Positions 1 through 9,524 of a DNA stretch of 48,438 nucleotides are shown in pieces. The DNA comes from an uncultured Pelagibacteraceae bacterium (lineage in GTDB: Bacteria; Pseudomonadota; Alphaproteobacteria; Pelagibacterales; Pelagibacteraceae). Location of the stretch: assembly GCA_902553695.1 (NCBI GenBank), contig CACDLR010000003.1, positions 1-48,438 on the forward strand, written 5' to 3'. The position numbers and the translations under genes were made by a program. Numbering within the stretch: the stretch's first letter is position 1; each line of letters starts with the position of its first letter. A model generated the notes under the pieces. The model did no database searches, was not told the origin of the DNA, and saw only the letters and a list, made by a program, of their open reading frames with translations.

Positions 1-29
1 CCTTCAAACATAATTATACAAATAAATTT

Positions 30-115
30 TGGTGCGGTCAGAGAGACTCGAACTCTCATGGGCTAGGCCCACACGGCCCTCAACCGTGCCTGTCTACCAG
101 TTTCAGCATGACCGC
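30..115 (-). tRNA. tRNA-Leu (anticodon GAG), CCA encoded
   Basis: Read on the minus strand, the sequence folds as a class II tRNA of 86 nt. The acceptor stem pairs GCGGTC with GACCGC, the anticodon arm is CACGG-TTGAGGG-CCGTG with anticodon GAG, there is a long variable arm, and the T arm carries GTTCGAGTC. The 3' CCA is encoded. It would read CUC and CUU leucine codons. It faces away from nadA, and a good sigma70-type promoter lies just upstream of its 5' end. Confidence 0.96.
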
Positions 116-127
116 TTTAAATGCGTC

Positions 128-156
128 AGATTAAATGAATGACAATTCTATTTCAA
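128..156 (-). promoter_or_regulatory. Probable sigma70 promoter of tRNA-Leu
   Basis: On the minus strand TTGAAA (151-156) and TAATCT (128-133) are separated by exactly 17 nt. The -10 box ends 12 nt before the mature tRNA 5' end, leaving a leader of about 5 nt. The fit to consensus and the position are good, but the region is AT-rich and this is sequence inference only. A weaker plus-strand match for nadA (ATGACA at 139-144, 17 nt, TAAGTT at 162-167) overlaps it. Confidence 0.55.
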
Positions 157-173
157 GTTGATAAGTTTTTATT

Positions 174-1163
174 ATGGATATTTCTGCAGAAATAAAAAAA
201 GTAACTGATCCAATTTATCAGAAAATTTCTAGTACAGTGCCAGAAATTGAATGGGCAACTCATGCTCCTTACGTATATAAAATTAATAAACTAAAAAAAG
301 AAAAGAACGCTGTAATACTTGCACACAATTACCAAACTCCTGAAATTTATCATGGCATATCCGACTTTTCTGCTGACTCTTTAGCCTTAGCTGTTCAAGC
401 TGCAAAAACAAAAGCGGATATAATAGTTATGTGTGGAGTTCATTTTATGGCTGAAACAGCAAAATTAATGAGCCCAAATAAAAAGGTATTGTTACCCGAT
501 ATGAGAGCTGGCTGTTCTTTATCATCATCAATTACGGGTGAGGATGTTAGAAATTTAAAAAAAAAATATCCTGGTGTACCTGTTGTTTCGTATGTAAATA
601 CATCTGCAGATGTTAAAGCAGAAACTGACGTTTGTTGTACATCAGCTAATGCTGTAAAAATTGTCAATAGTTTAGGTGTCAAAAAAGTTATTTTTTTACC
701 TGATGACTACTTAGCAAAATATGTCGCGTCCCAAACTGATGTAGAAATTATTTCATGGAAAGGAACATGTGAGGTTCATGAACAGTTCAATGATGAAGAA
801 ATAAATGAAATAAGAAAAAATAATCCTGGAATTAAAATTATTGCACATCCAGAATGTCCCCCCGATGTAATCAAAGCAAGTGATTTTACTGGATCAACAA
901 GTGGAATGATAAAATATGTAAAAGATAAACAGCCAGAAAAAGTTATGATGGTAACAGAGTGCTCAATGAGTGATAATGTCCAAGTGGATAATCCAAACGT
1001 TAAATTTATTAGACCATGTAATCTTTGTCCACATATGAAAAAAATTACGCTTCCAAAGATTCTAGATTGTCTAGAAAATGAAAAAAATGAAATAATAATG
1101 GATGGTGCCACTATAGAAAAGGCGAGAAATTCTGTAGAGAGAATGGTCAAAATTGGTCGTTAG
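174..1163 (+). CDS. nadA: Quinolinate synthase NadA
   Basis: Condenses iminoaspartate with dihydroxyacetone phosphate to quinolinate, the first committed metabolite of de novo NAD synthesis, using a [4Fe-4S] cluster in the cytosol. At 329 residues it has normal family length. The three expected cluster cysteines align as Cys114 (RAGCSLS), Cys199 (GTCEVH) and Cys285 (CNLCPHM). Other family motifs seen are AHNYQTPEIY near residue 50, FMAETAKLMSP near 91-101 and GSTSGMI near 240. The start is ATG with no Shine-Dalgarno sequence. It is followed 4 nt later by nadC; nadB, often found between the two in proteobacteria, is absent here. Confidence 0.97.
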   Translation: MDISAEIKKVTDPIYQKISSTVPEIEWATHAPYVYKINKLKKEKNAVILAHNYQTPEIYHGISDFSADSLALAVQAAKTKADIIVMCGVHFMAETAKLMSPNKKVLLPDMRAGCSLSSSITGEDVRNLKKKYPGVPVVSYVNTSADVKAETDVCCTSANAVKIVNSLGVKKVIFLPDDYLAKYVASQTDVEIISWKGTCEVHEQFNDEEINEIRKNNPGIKIIAHPECPPDVIKASDFTGSTSGMIKYVKDKQPEKVMMVTECSMSDNVQVDNPNVKFIRPCNLCPHMKKITLPKILDCLENEKNEIIMDGATIEKARNSVERMVKIGR

Positions 1164-1167
1164 ATCA

Positions 1168-1995
1168 ATGCAAAAGATAAATCAAAAGTATATATCCTCT
1201 GTAGTTAAAAAAGCATTATTTGAAGATTTATCTCCTAAAGGAGACTTAACAACAAATCTTATAAATTCAAAAAATAAAATAGTTACTGCAAAGATAATTG
1301 CAAAACAAAATGGAATTATTTCTGGTCTAGATTTTTGCAAGACTGCTTTTAAATTAATTGGAAAAGAAACAGTTTTTAGAAAAAAAATTAAAGATGGAAG
1401 TAGAGTAAAAAAAAATAAAGTTATTGCTGAAATTAAGGCAAAAATTAAAACAATTTTAATAGCTGAAAGGACTGCACTAAACTTTCTAAATCATTCATCT
1501 GGAATTTCAACTTTAACTAACAAATACGTAAATAAAGTTGGTAAAGAAACAAAAATTTGTTGTACTAGAAAAACTACTCCTAATTTGAGGCTCCTTGAAA
1601 AATACGCTGTTAAAAAAGGAGGTGGTTTTAATCATAGATTTAACTTGAGTGATGAAATTTTAATTAAAGAAAACCATATAAGTTCGGATAAAAACCTAAA
1701 AAAATTAATTATTAAAGCTATTAAAACAAAAAAAATAATAACAGTAGAAATAGTAAATATAAATCAACTAAGGCAAATCATGAATTACAAATTTAAAAGA
1801 ATTTTATTTGATAATATGAGTATTAAACAATTAAAAAAATGTTTAAAGCTTTGTAAAAATAAATATGAAACTGAATATTCAGGAAATGCCAGTTTAAAAA
1901 ATATAATTAAAATATCAAAGACTGGTATAAACAGAATTTCTGTAGGAAATATTACACATAGTTCTAATAGTTTTGACTCAAGTTTATTAATTTAA
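1168..1995 (+). CDS. nadC: Nicotinate-nucleotide pyrophosphorylase (quinolinate phosphoribosyltransferase) NadC
   Basis: Converts quinolinate and PRPP to nicotinate mononucleotide, the step after NadA. About 275 residues, as usual for the family. Substrate-binding motifs are visible: AERTALNFL near residue 100, TRKTTPNLR near 133-141, KGGGFNHRFNLSD near 150-162 and LIKENHI near 166. I chose ATG at 1168, 4 nt after the nadA stop; an in-frame TTG at 1153 would overlap nadA and add five residues not expected in the family. Its end overlaps the convergent ppdK by 4 nt, with no visible terminator between them. Confidence 0.94.
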   Translation: MQKINQKYISSVVKKALFEDLSPKGDLTTNLINSKNKIVTAKIIAKQNGIISGLDFCKTAFKLIGKETVFRKKIKDGSRVKKNKVIAEIKAKIKTILIAERTALNFLNHSSGISTLTNKYVNKVGKETKICCTRKTTPNLRLLEKYAVKKGGGFNHRFNLSDEILIKENHISSDKNLKKLIIKAIKTKKIITVEIVNINQLRQIMNYKFKRILFDNMSIKQLKKCLKLCKNKYETEYSGNASLKNIIKISKTGINRISVGNITHSSNSFDSSLLI

Positions 1996-4652
1996 TTTTT
2001 TTTTAATTCAGCTTGCGCGGCCGCAAGTCTAGCTATTGGAACTCTGTATGGTGAACACGATACATAATTTAAACCAATTTTTGAGCACAAATGTATACTC
2101 TTAGGATCTCCTCCATGTTCTCCGCAAATTCCTAATTTAATTTTTTTATTTTGCTTTTTTCCTTTTTGAGATGCAATTTGGATTAAGTCACCTACTCCAT
2201 CATCAATAGATATAAAAGGATCAATATCAAAAATCTTATTCTCAATATAATCATTTAAAAACTTACCGCTATCATCTCTACTTATACCAAAGGTAGTTTG
2301 TGTTAAATCATTTGTACCAAAACTAAAAAATTCAGCATGTTTTGCTATATCATCAGCTTTTATAGCAGCCCTTGGCAATTCAATCATAGTACCAACTAAG
2401 AAATCTATTTTAGTATTATGATTATTTTGAACCTCCCTAGCAGTTCTAATTACAAGATCTTTCATGATTTTAATTTCTGCTTCAGTTGAAACTAAAGGGA
2501 TCATAATTTCTGGAAAGGCAGATTTTATTTTCTTTTTTTTTAAATCTATTAAAGCTTCAAATATTGCACGACATTGCATTTGATAAATTTCAGGGAATGA
2601 AATTCCAAGTCTACATCCTCTATGTCCAAGCATAGGATTTTGTTCATGTAGTTCTAAAATTCTAGTGTTAATTTCATTTTTTGATACATTTAATGAAGAA
2701 GCCACATCTTCTATTTCTTTTATGCTTTTGGGAAGAAATTCATGCAATGGTGGGTCCAATAATCTAACAGTGACTGGCAATCCTTGCATAATTTTAAATA
2801 TTTCAAAAAAATCATCTCTCTGATGGGGTAATAATTTATTTAAAGCACTTGCTCTATCCTGCTTAGATTTGGAGAGTATCATCTGTCTTACTGACAAAAT
2901 CCTCTCTTCATCAAAAAACATATGTTCTGTTCTACACAAACCGATCCCCTCGGCTCCAAAATCTCTTGCAACCTTGCTATCTTGCATAGTCTCAGAATTT
3001 GCTCTAACTTTTAATTTTCTATATTTATCTGCCCACCTCATTATTTTTGAAAAATCACCTGATATTTCTGGCTTTACTGTTTTTACCTCGCCAACAATTA
3101 TTCTTCCTGTAGATCCATCAATAGTTATTAAGTCACCCTCTTTAATAGTAAAATGTTTAGTTTTAAAAATTTTTTTTTCATAATCTATTTCAATCTCACT
3201 TGAGCCTGAAACACACGGACGTCCCATTCCTCTAGCTACAACGGCTGCGTGACTTGTCATTCCTCCCCTCGCTGTAAGTATTCCCTTTGCAGCATGCATT
3301 CCATGTATATCTTCCGGCGATGTTTCTACTCTTACTAATATCGTATTTTGCATCATAGAATTTAATCTTTCTGCCTCATCAGAAGTAAAAACAACTTTAC
3401 CACTAGATGCTCCAGGAGAAGCCGGCAAACCTTTGGCTATTACATTTATATTTTCTTGTTCATCTAATGTAGGATGCAATAAGGAATCTAAAGAATTAGG
3501 ATCTAGTCTTAAAACTGCTTGTTTTTTTGAAATTAGCTTTTCTTTAACCATATCCACTGCAATCTTTACTGCTGATTTTGCTGTTCGTTTTCCAGATCTT
3601 GTTTGTAACATCCAAAGGATTTTATTCTCAACTGTAAATTCAACATCTTGCATATCTTTATAATATATTTCTAACTTTAATAAATTTTGTTTTAATTTTT
3701 TGTAAACAGCAGGCATGGCCTCTTCCATAGAAAATTTTTTATCTTTAGAATTTATTCTTGCTTTTTTAGTTATATGATGTGGTGTACGAGTACCCGCTAC
3801 AACATCCTCACCTTGAGCATTTATTAGATACTCTCCATAAATATCTTTGGTTCCATCAGATGGATTTCTTGTAAATACTACTCCAGTTGCACAGTCATTA
3901 CCCATATTTCCAAAAACCATTGACTGAATATTGACAGCCGTACCCCAGTCTGAAGGAATTTGATTTAATTTTCTATAAACTTTTGCTCTATTACTTTCCC
4001 AAGAAAGAAAAACTGCATATATCGCACCAATCAACTGATCATTAACATTTTGTGGGAATTCTTTTTTTGTTTTTTCTTTAATTAAATTTTTGAAATCATT
4101 AATTAAATTATCCCAATCGAACTCATCTAAATCGGTATCTAGAAGAACTCCTTTAGTTAATTTATAATTTTCTATTAACTCCTCAAAATTATAACTTTCT
4201 ATTCCTAAAACTACACTTGAATACATTTGAATGAACCTTCGATAGCTGTCTTTTGCGAATCTGGCATTTGAAGTTTTTTTTGCCAAGGCTTGAACTGTTT
4301 TATCATTAAGACCTAAATTTAAAATTGTATCCATCATTCCTGGCATTGAAACTCTCGCTCCAGATCTGACTGAGACTAATAAAGGATTTTTTAAGTCACC
4401 AAATTTTTTTTTTGTATTCTTCTCTATAGATTTTAATTCCTTATCAATTTGTTTAATTAATTTTATATTTAATTTTTTTTTGTTTTTATAAAATAAATGA
4501 CAAACTTCTGTTGAAATTGTAAAGCCAGGTGGGACCGGTAAACCTAGCCTTCCCATTTCTGCAAGATTTGCACCTTTTCCTCCTAAAATATTTTTAGGAT
4601 GTTTCATTTTTATAGAATCTTTAGAATTAAAATTAAATATTAGTTTTTGCAT
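1992..4652 (-). CDS. ppdK: Pyruvate, phosphate dikinase
   Basis: Interconverts pyruvate + ATP + Pi with PEP + AMP + PPi in the cytosol, running in the gluconeogenic or the glycolytic direction depending on PPi. At 886 residues it is full length. It has the N-terminal ATP-grasp domain (GGKGANLAEMGRLG near 24-37), the phosphohistidine domain (GGMTSHAAVVARGMG near 463-477, containing the catalytic His and the upstream regulatory Thr) and the C-terminal PEP/pyruvate TIM barrel with the catalytic Cys in GICGEHGGDP near 843. It directly follows glyS with no gap, the order seen in many alphaproteobacteria, so it is probably cotranscribed with glyQS. Confidence 0.97.
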   Translation of the reverse strand: MQKLIFNFNSKDSIKMKHPKNILGGKGANLAEMGRLGLPVPPGFTISTEVCHLFYKNKKKLNIKLIKQIDKELKSIEKNTKKKFGDLKNPLLVSVRSGARVSMPGMMDTILNLGLNDKTVQALAKKTSNARFAKDSYRRFIQMYSSVVLGIESYNFEELIENYKLTKGVLLDTDLDEFDWDNLINDFKNLIKEKTKKEFPQNVNDQLIGAIYAVFLSWESNRAKVYRKLNQIPSDWGTAVNIQSMVFGNMGNDCATGVVFTRNPSDGTKDIYGEYLINAQGEDVVAGTRTPHHITKKARINSKDKKFSMEEAMPAVYKKLKQNLLKLEIYYKDMQDVEFTVENKILWMLQTRSGKRTAKSAVKIAVDMVKEKLISKKQAVLRLDPNSLDSLLHPTLDEQENINVIAKGLPASPGASSGKVVFTSDEAERLNSMMQNTILVRVETSPEDIHGMHAAKGILTARGGMTSHAAVVARGMGRPCVSGSSEIEIDYEKKIFKTKHFTIKEGDLITIDGSTGRIIVGEVKTVKPEISGDFSKIMRWADKYRKLKVRANSETMQDSKVARDFGAEGIGLCRTEHMFFDEERILSVRQMILSKSKQDRASALNKLLPHQRDDFFEIFKIMQGLPVTVRLLDPPLHEFLPKSIKEIEDVASSLNVSKNEINTRILELHEQNPMLGHRGCRLGISFPEIYQMQCRAIFEALIDLKKKKIKSAFPEIMIPLVSTEAEIKIMKDLVIRTAREVQNNHNTKIDFLVGTMIELPRAAIKADDIAKHAEFFSFGTNDLTQTTFGISRDDSGKFLNDYIENKIFDIDPFISIDDGVGDLIQIASQKGKKQNKKIKLGICGEHGGDPKSIHLCSKIGLNYVSCSPYRVPIARLAAAQAELKKN

Positions 4653-6719
4653 TTAACCTTCAATTTTTGAAAAATTAAAAAAATTATCAAAGCTTTTACA
4701 CAACAAATTTAAAAGTTCTAGTCTGTTTTTTTTAATTAACTCATTTTCGTCATTAACTTTAACATTATCAAAAAATAAATTAACGTCTTGCTTGAATTTA
4801 AAAAGCTCTTTTAAGCTATCTTCATAATTATCATTTTTATCAAAATTTAAAAAATATTTCTTTGTTTCTTGAATTTTTTTATAAAGGTTTTTTTCGAAAT
4901 CATTTTTAAATAAGCCTGTATCAACAGTATCAGTTAATTCTAATTTATTTTTATTTATTTCATAGTTCAAAATGTTTGATGAACGTTTGTAAATTTCGAC
5001 CACATCTTTTCCAAGTTCTTTTTTAATATTTCGATTAAGTATTTCGGCTTTTTTATAACCATTATAAAGTTCATCAATATCATTTGATAAAATTGAGCTC
5101 TCAATTATATCTAATCTTATATCTTTATCTTTAGAATAATTTTTTAATCTATCTAAAATAAAATTATTTAATTCTTTTATTACGATTGTGATATCAAACT
5201 CATAACCTTGTTCTTTGTATAATGTAAGAGAGTAATTAATAATACTTCTTAATTTAATTTTAATCTTGTTTTCTACAATTAGTCTAACCAATGCAATTGT
5301 ATATCGTCTTAAGGCGTAAGGATCTCTTGATCCGGTAGGTATTAAACCAAGTCCAAAAAAACCCACAAGTGTGTCCAGTTTATCACTTAAAGAAAGAGTA
5401 ATACTATAAAGATTTTTTGGAACTCTGCTATCGAGCCCACTAGGTAAATAATGTTCAGAAATTGACTGACAAACTTCTTTTTCAAAACCTTGGGCTGCTG
5501 CAAAATAACCTCCCATAATGCCCTGTAATTCAGGAAATTCTGCAACTAAATCAGATTTTAAGTCTACTTTACAAATAGAGGAAGCAATTTCTATTTTCTC
5601 TTTACTAATCATAAATTCATCAGAAATCAGTGAACCTAAATTTTTAATTCTTTGAGTTTTTTCAAAATAAGACCCAAGTCCTTTAAAAAAATTAATTTTT
5701 TTTAAATCAGATAATTGTTTAATTAAGTTTTGTGATTTATTTCTATTCCAAAAAAACTCTGCATCATTAAGTCTGGCCTCAACTACTCTCTCATTTCCTA
5801 GTTTCACATATCCTTTTAAATCCTTTGTATCTGAAACTACTAGAAAAAAATTAGTAATATTCTGATTTTTATCAAATGTTGGAATATACTTTTGATGATT
5901 TTGCATTGTGATTACTAAAATTTCTTTAGGTATTTGCAAAAATTTTTTATCGAATTCACACAAAATAATTTTAGGTTTTTCCACTATATTAGTTATTTCA
6001 TTTATTAAATTTTCTTGGACATCAATTAACAAATTATTTCTTTTAGAAATTTTATTTAATTCGTTAAGAATAAATTCTTTTCTTTTATCTTGACTTAAAA
6101 TTATTTTTTTAGATTTAAAATAAGCATTATAGGATTTAAAGTTAGTAAAACTTTTTATTTTTTCCTCAAAATCTTTATCAACAAAGGTAAAGTTCGATGA
6201 TTTTAAATGATTATAACTAAAATCAATTTTTTTCCCATCAAATATAGCTAATATTGACTTTAAAGGCCTTCCCCAAAACATTTGGTTACTTCCCCATTTC
6301 ATAGATTTATTCCAATTAATTTTATCTAAGATCATTGGGAGATTTTCTTTTAATAAATCATAAGTATTTATTTTATATTCTGGAGTATTATAAAAGTAGA
6401 ATTCTCCTTTTTCAGTTGATTTTGAATATATTTTCGATTCTTTTATTTTATGAGATTTCAAAAAACCTTTTAAAGCTTCTGGTTTTGCATTTACTGAAGG
6501 TCCTTTTATTTCCTGCGATTTTTTTAAAACATTTTTTGAAATATGCTGAAAGTTAATTATTATTCTGTTAGGTGTCGAAAATGATGCAGTAGAACCTTTT
6601 ACTTTTAATTCGTGTTCTTTAAAAAACTTATTTAGATCTAAAAATAATTTTTCTCTTGCGTTAATTTGAAGGTTTGGAGGAATTTCTTCGCTAAAAAGTT
6701 CTAAAAAAAATTCTGACAT
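4653..6719 (-). CDS. glyS: Glycyl-tRNA synthetase, beta subunit
   Basis: Beta subunit of the bacterial alpha2beta2 glycyl-tRNA synthetase; it recognises tRNA and contributes to aminoacylation. 688 residues, the usual length. Family landmarks seen are the N-terminal LELFSEEIPP, WGRPLKSILAIFDGK near 150-165, the central HD-like region with AEFPELQGIMGGYFA and GSRDPYALRR near 465-475, and a C-terminal anticodon-binding helical region. It follows glyQ after 1 nt and abuts ppdK, so the three form one unit. The protein is very rich in Lys and Asn, as expected in an AT-rich genome. Confidence 0.97.
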   Translation of the reverse strand: MSEFFLELFSEEIPPNLQINAREKLFLDLNKFFKEHELKVKGSTASFSTPNRIIINFQHISKNVLKKSQEIKGPSVNAKPEALKGFLKSHKIKESKIYSKSTEKGEFYFYNTPEYKINTYDLLKENLPMILDKINWNKSMKWGSNQMFWGRPLKSILAIFDGKKIDFSYNHLKSSNFTFVDKDFEEKIKSFTNFKSYNAYFKSKKIILSQDKRKEFILNELNKISKRNNLLIDVQENLINEITNIVEKPKIILCEFDKKFLQIPKEILVITMQNHQKYIPTFDKNQNITNFFLVVSDTKDLKGYVKLGNERVVEARLNDAEFFWNRNKSQNLIKQLSDLKKINFFKGLGSYFEKTQRIKNLGSLISDEFMISKEKIEIASSICKVDLKSDLVAEFPELQGIMGGYFAAAQGFEKEVCQSISEHYLPSGLDSRVPKNLYSITLSLSDKLDTLVGFFGLGLIPTGSRDPYALRRYTIALVRLIVENKIKIKLRSIINYSLTLYKEQGYEFDITIVIKELNNFILDRLKNYSKDKDIRLDIIESSILSNDIDELYNGYKKAEILNRNIKKELGKDVVEIYKRSSNILNYEINKNKLELTDTVDTGLFKNDFEKNLYKKIQETKKYFLNFDKNDNYEDSLKELFKFKQDVNLFFDNVKVNDENELIKKNRLELLNLLCKSFDNFFNFSKIEG

Positions 6720-6720
6720 A

Positions 6721-7602
6721 TTAAATTTGCGACGCTACCCATACTTTTCCAATATTTATTGTTAGCTCTCTAATTCTAGCTATATATTCTGCCCTTTGAG
6801 CTACGCTTATAACTCCTCTTGAGTCTAATATATTAAATACATGGCTAGCTTTTAAACACTGGTCATATGCTGGTAAAGAAAGTTTTTTTTCTGTTAATGT
6901 TTTTGCTTCATCTTCAAGCATATCAAAAATTTTAAATAAATTATCAGTATTTGCATATTCAAAATTATAAGCAGAAAACTCTTTTTCCGACTGGTGGAAA
7001 ACATCTTTGTAAAGTATTCCACGATCATTCCAATTTAATTCAAATATATTTTTTTTATTTTGTATAAACATGCACAACCTTTCTAGTCCATAAGTAATCT
7101 CCACCGAAACTGGATTACATTCAATTCCAGCCATTTGTTGAAAATAAGTGAATTGAGTAATTTCCATTCCATCACACCAAACTTCCCATCCTAATCCTGC
7201 AGCACCTAAGGTAGGGCTCTCCCAATCATCTTCAACAAATCTAATATCATGTTCGTCATGTTTTATACCTAAAGATATAAGACTGTTCAGATATAATTTT
7301 TTTATATTATCTGGTGATGGTTTTATTAAAACTTGAAATTGATAATAATGCTGTAATCTGTTTGGATTGTCTCCATATCTTCCATCAGTAGGTCGTCTTG
7401 ATGGTTGAACATAGGCAGTTCTCCATGGTTTTGTACCCAGCGATCTTAACGTGGTCGCGGGATGGAACGTTCCTGCACCAACTTCTAAATCATAAGGTTG
7501 TAAAATAATGCATCCTTGTTTGCTCCAATATTTTTGTAAATTTAATATTGCATCTTGAAATGATAAAATATTTTTTTTTGAATTTTTTTTGTTAGAAACC
7601 AT
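6721..7602 (-). CDS. glyQ: Glycyl-tRNA synthetase, alpha subunit
   Basis: Catalytic subunit of class II glycyl-tRNA synthetase. Its 293 residues match the family. Seen motifs are [29 protein letters not shown] near 40-56, [18 protein letters not shown] near 62-79, [12 protein letters not shown] and [19 protein letters not shown] near 136-154. The start overlaps the end of the upstream S49 protease gene by 11 nt, implying translational coupling and leaving no room for a glycine riboswitch. The N-terminal Asn/Lys-rich residues before FQDAI vary within the family. Confidence 0.97.
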   Translation of the reverse strand: MVSNKKNSKKNILSFQDAILNLQKYWSKQGCIILQPYDLEVGAGTFHPATTLRSLGTKPWRTAYVQPSRRPTDGRYGDNPNRLQHYYQFQVLIKPSPDNIKKLYLNSLISLGIKHDEHDIRFVEDDWESPTLGAAGLGWEVWCDGMEITQFTYFQQMAGIECNPVSVEITYGLERLCMFIQNKKNIFELNWNDRGILYKDVFHQSEKEFSAYNFEYANTDNLFKIFDMLEDEAKTLTEKKLSLPAYDQCLKASHVFNILDSRGVISVAQRAEYIARIRELTINIGKVWVASQI

Positions 7603-8401
7603 ATCTTTGCCAAATACTTCTTTCTTCTAGAATGCTAGCAATTTTTTCTACATTTTCCTCTGAAGAGGAAAGTTTTTTAGATATCCAGCTTTTTGGTTTT
7701 TCAAATTTTTTAATTATAATATCTTTTCCATATTTATCTTTTAAAACTTGGTTTATATTTCCTATTTCATCGATAAGTCCAAGTTCTTTGGCTTTTTTTC
7801 CTGACCAAAATTCTCCTGAAAATAATTCAACACCTGAATTTTTATCAAGTTTATTTTTTCTACTTTCTTCAACAACTTCAATAAAATCTTGGTGTATTTC
7901 CAATTGTATTTTTTTTAACCTTTCAATATCCTCGGGTTTCTCATCCATGAATGGGTCTAGTGTACTTTTATTTTTTCCTGCTGTGTAAACTCTTCTTTCG
8001 ACACCAATTTTTTTAATTAAATCCTTAAACCCAAAAGAAGAAAATATAACTCCTATTGATCCAATTATAGAACTTTGATTTGCATAAATCTCATCACCTG
8101 CACAAGCAATAAGATAGCCTCCCGAAGCTGCAACATCCTCAGCAAATACAATAACTTTTTTTTTATTTTCTTTCGCTTGTTCCCTTATAAAATTATAAAT
8201 AAGGTGTGATTGAACAGGAGATCCGCCTGGCGAATTGACAGTTATTGCAACAGCGGGGCTTTTTTTAATTGAAAATGCTTTTTTAATTATTTCCTCTTGT
8301 CCTGAAAAATCTAATCCTTGTCGAAATTTTCCAGCATTTCCGATTACTCCACTTAATCTTATATGAGGTATTATTTTTTTTTTTTTGAAAATAGAAAACA
8401 T
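7592..8401 (-). CDS. S49-family serine peptidase (SppA/SohB-like), no membrane anchor seen
   Basis: A member of the ClpP-fold S49 family, whose bacterial members degrade leftover signal peptides or membrane-protein fragments. 269 residues. The Ser/Lys dyad is identifiable: Ser93 in [13 protein letters not shown] and Lys145 in [11 protein letters not shown], 52 residues apart, the same spacing as in characterised short SppA proteins. VNSPGGSP at 55-62 is also typical. Unlike classical SppA or SohB there is no signal peptide or transmembrane segment at the N terminus (MFSIFKKKK), so it may be cytosolic or peripherally bound. Its position upstream of glyQ is common in alphaproteobacteria. The exact substrate is unknown. 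Confidence 0.88.
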   Translation of the reverse strand: MFSIFKKKKIIPHIRLSGVIGNAGKFRQGLDFSGQEEIIKKAFSIKKSPAVAITVNSPGGSPVQSHLIYNFIREQAKENKKKVIVFAEDVAASGGYLIACAGDEIYANQSSIIGSIGVIFSSFGFKDLIKKIGVERRVYTAGKNKSTLDPFMDEKPEDIERLKKIQLEIHQDFIEVVEESRKNKLDKNSGVELFSGEFWSGKKAKELGLIDEIGNINQVLKDKYGKDIIIKKFEKPKSWISKKLSSSEENVEKIASILEERSIWQRYGF

Positions 8402-8468
8402 ATTAATGCTTAATAGATTTTATTAATAATATAAAGCTTACTTTTAGTTGAAGAAAATGGTGCGTCAA

Positions 8469-8497
8469 TTGATAAGTGTAATAAATTCGATTATATA
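8469..8497 (+). promoter_or_regulatory. Probable sigma70 promoter of the polyprenyl diphosphate synthase gene
   Basis: TTGATA (8469-8474) and TATATA (8492-8497) are separated by 17 nt, a very good sigma70 match. Predicted transcription start lies around 8504, only about 7 nt before the ATG at 8511, and no Shine-Dalgarno sequence fits in between. The rest of the 109-bp divergent gap (8402-8510) shows no other clear element; a promoter for the minus-strand S49 gene must also lie here but I could not define it. Confidence 0.6.
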
Positions 8498-8510
8498 TTA
8501 ACTTTATTCT

Positions 8511-9524
8511 ATGGGAACTGTAATCAAGTTAAGTAAAAAAATAAACAATTCTTATCTAGAATTAAAAAAATCTGTCGAAGATAAGCTTGTAATGGTTGAC
8601 GAGAGAATTGAACAGAAACTGCAAAGTAATGTTGATTTAGTCAAAAAAATGTCATCTTATCACCTTGATACAGGTGGAAAAAAATTAAGAGCTTTAATTA
8701 CTTTAGGATCTTCAAAATTATGCGGTTATCATAAAGGATCTAGAGATGTGAATTTTGCTGCTTGTGTAGAATTAATTCATTCGGCAACGCTAATGCATGA
8801 TGATGTCATTGATAATGGTGAAATCAGAAGAGGAAAAAAAACATTAAACAAAATTTGGGGAAACCAATCATCTATATTAGTCGGAGACTATCTTTTGAGC
8901 CGATGTTTTGAAATGATGGTAGAAGATGGTAATTTAGAAATATTAAAACTTCTTTCCTCTACATCTGCTTTGATATCGCAAGGTGAGATTTTACAATTAC
9001 AACATAGAGGTGATGTTGACATGTTGGAAGAGACATATCTAAAAATTATTTCCGATAAGACTGCTGCTTTATTTTTGGCTGCAGCAAAAATTGGGCCGAT
9101 AATTACTGAAAAAGAAAATAAATATAAAGATGCTTTAGAATCTTACGGTAAAAACCTTGGTCTAACATTTCAAATAGCAGATGATGCCTTGGATTATAAT
9201 TCTGATCTTAAGATGTTTGGAAAATATATTGGAAATGATTTTTTTGAGGGAAAAATTACACTCCCAATAATTTTACTTTTTCAAAAAATTAATGATAATC
9301 ATAAAAAATTACTTAAAGGTTTTTTTCTCAAAAATCATAGAACTGAAAAAGATCTTAAAATAGTCCTCGAGCTAATAAAAAATAACAATATAATTAGTGA
9401 ATGTTATAAAAAAGCTGACCACTATATAAACTTAGCATCGAATTCATTAAATATTTTTCAAAATGGGCAAGAAAAAGATATACTAAAAAATCTAACTACA
9501 TTTTCTTTGGAGAGGAATTTTTAA
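8511..9524 (+). CDS. ispB: Long-chain polyprenyl (octa/decaprenyl) diphosphate synthase
   Basis: Trans-prenyltransferase that extends farnesyl diphosphate with IPP units to make the ubiquinone side chain. 337 residues. First Asp-rich motif HDDVIDNGEIRRG near residues 96-108, with the family sequence GGKKLRALITLGSSKL before it; second Asp-rich motif ADDALDYNSD near 223-232. The small residues upstream of the first motif and the overall length suit a long-chain IspB-type enzyme rather than FPP synthase, and a separate ispA is present in the window. The exact chain length (C40 or C50) cannot be read from sequence alone. Its end overlaps convergent pdxH by 4 nt. Confidence 0.93.
   Translation: MGTVIKLSKKINNSYLELKKSVEDKLVMVDERIEQKLQSNVDLVKKMSSYHLDTGGKKLRALITLGSSKLCGYHKGSRDVNFAACVELIHSATLMHDDVIDNGEIRRGKKTLNKIWGNQSSILVGDYLLSRCFEMMVEDGNLEILKLLSSTSALISQGEILQLQHRGDVDMLEETYLKIISDKTAALFLAAAKIGPIITEKENKYKDALESYGKNLGLTFQIADDALDYNSDLKMFGKYIGNDFFEGKITLPIILLFQKINDNHKKLLKGFFLKNHRTEKDLKIVLELIKNNNIISECYKKADHYINLASNSLNIFQNGQEKDILKNLTTFSLERNF

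Noticed and set aside
440-682. Open frames of 60-200 codons antisense to nadA, ppdK, dxs, ftsH, pntB and others
   Set aside because: They lie fully inside genes with clear family motifs, have no recognisable domain or ribosome-binding signal, and their composition is that expected of reversed AT-rich coding sequence.
1153-1167. Upstream TTG start of nadC
   Set aside because: It would overlap the nadA stop and add residues not typical of the family; the ATG at 1168 fits better.
1980-2000. Bidirectional terminators at convergent gene ends (nadC/ppdK, ispB/pdxH, aroC/dxs, rpoH/purA)
   Set aside because: The coding regions overlap by 4 nt at each site and only T-rich runs without stable hairpins are present.
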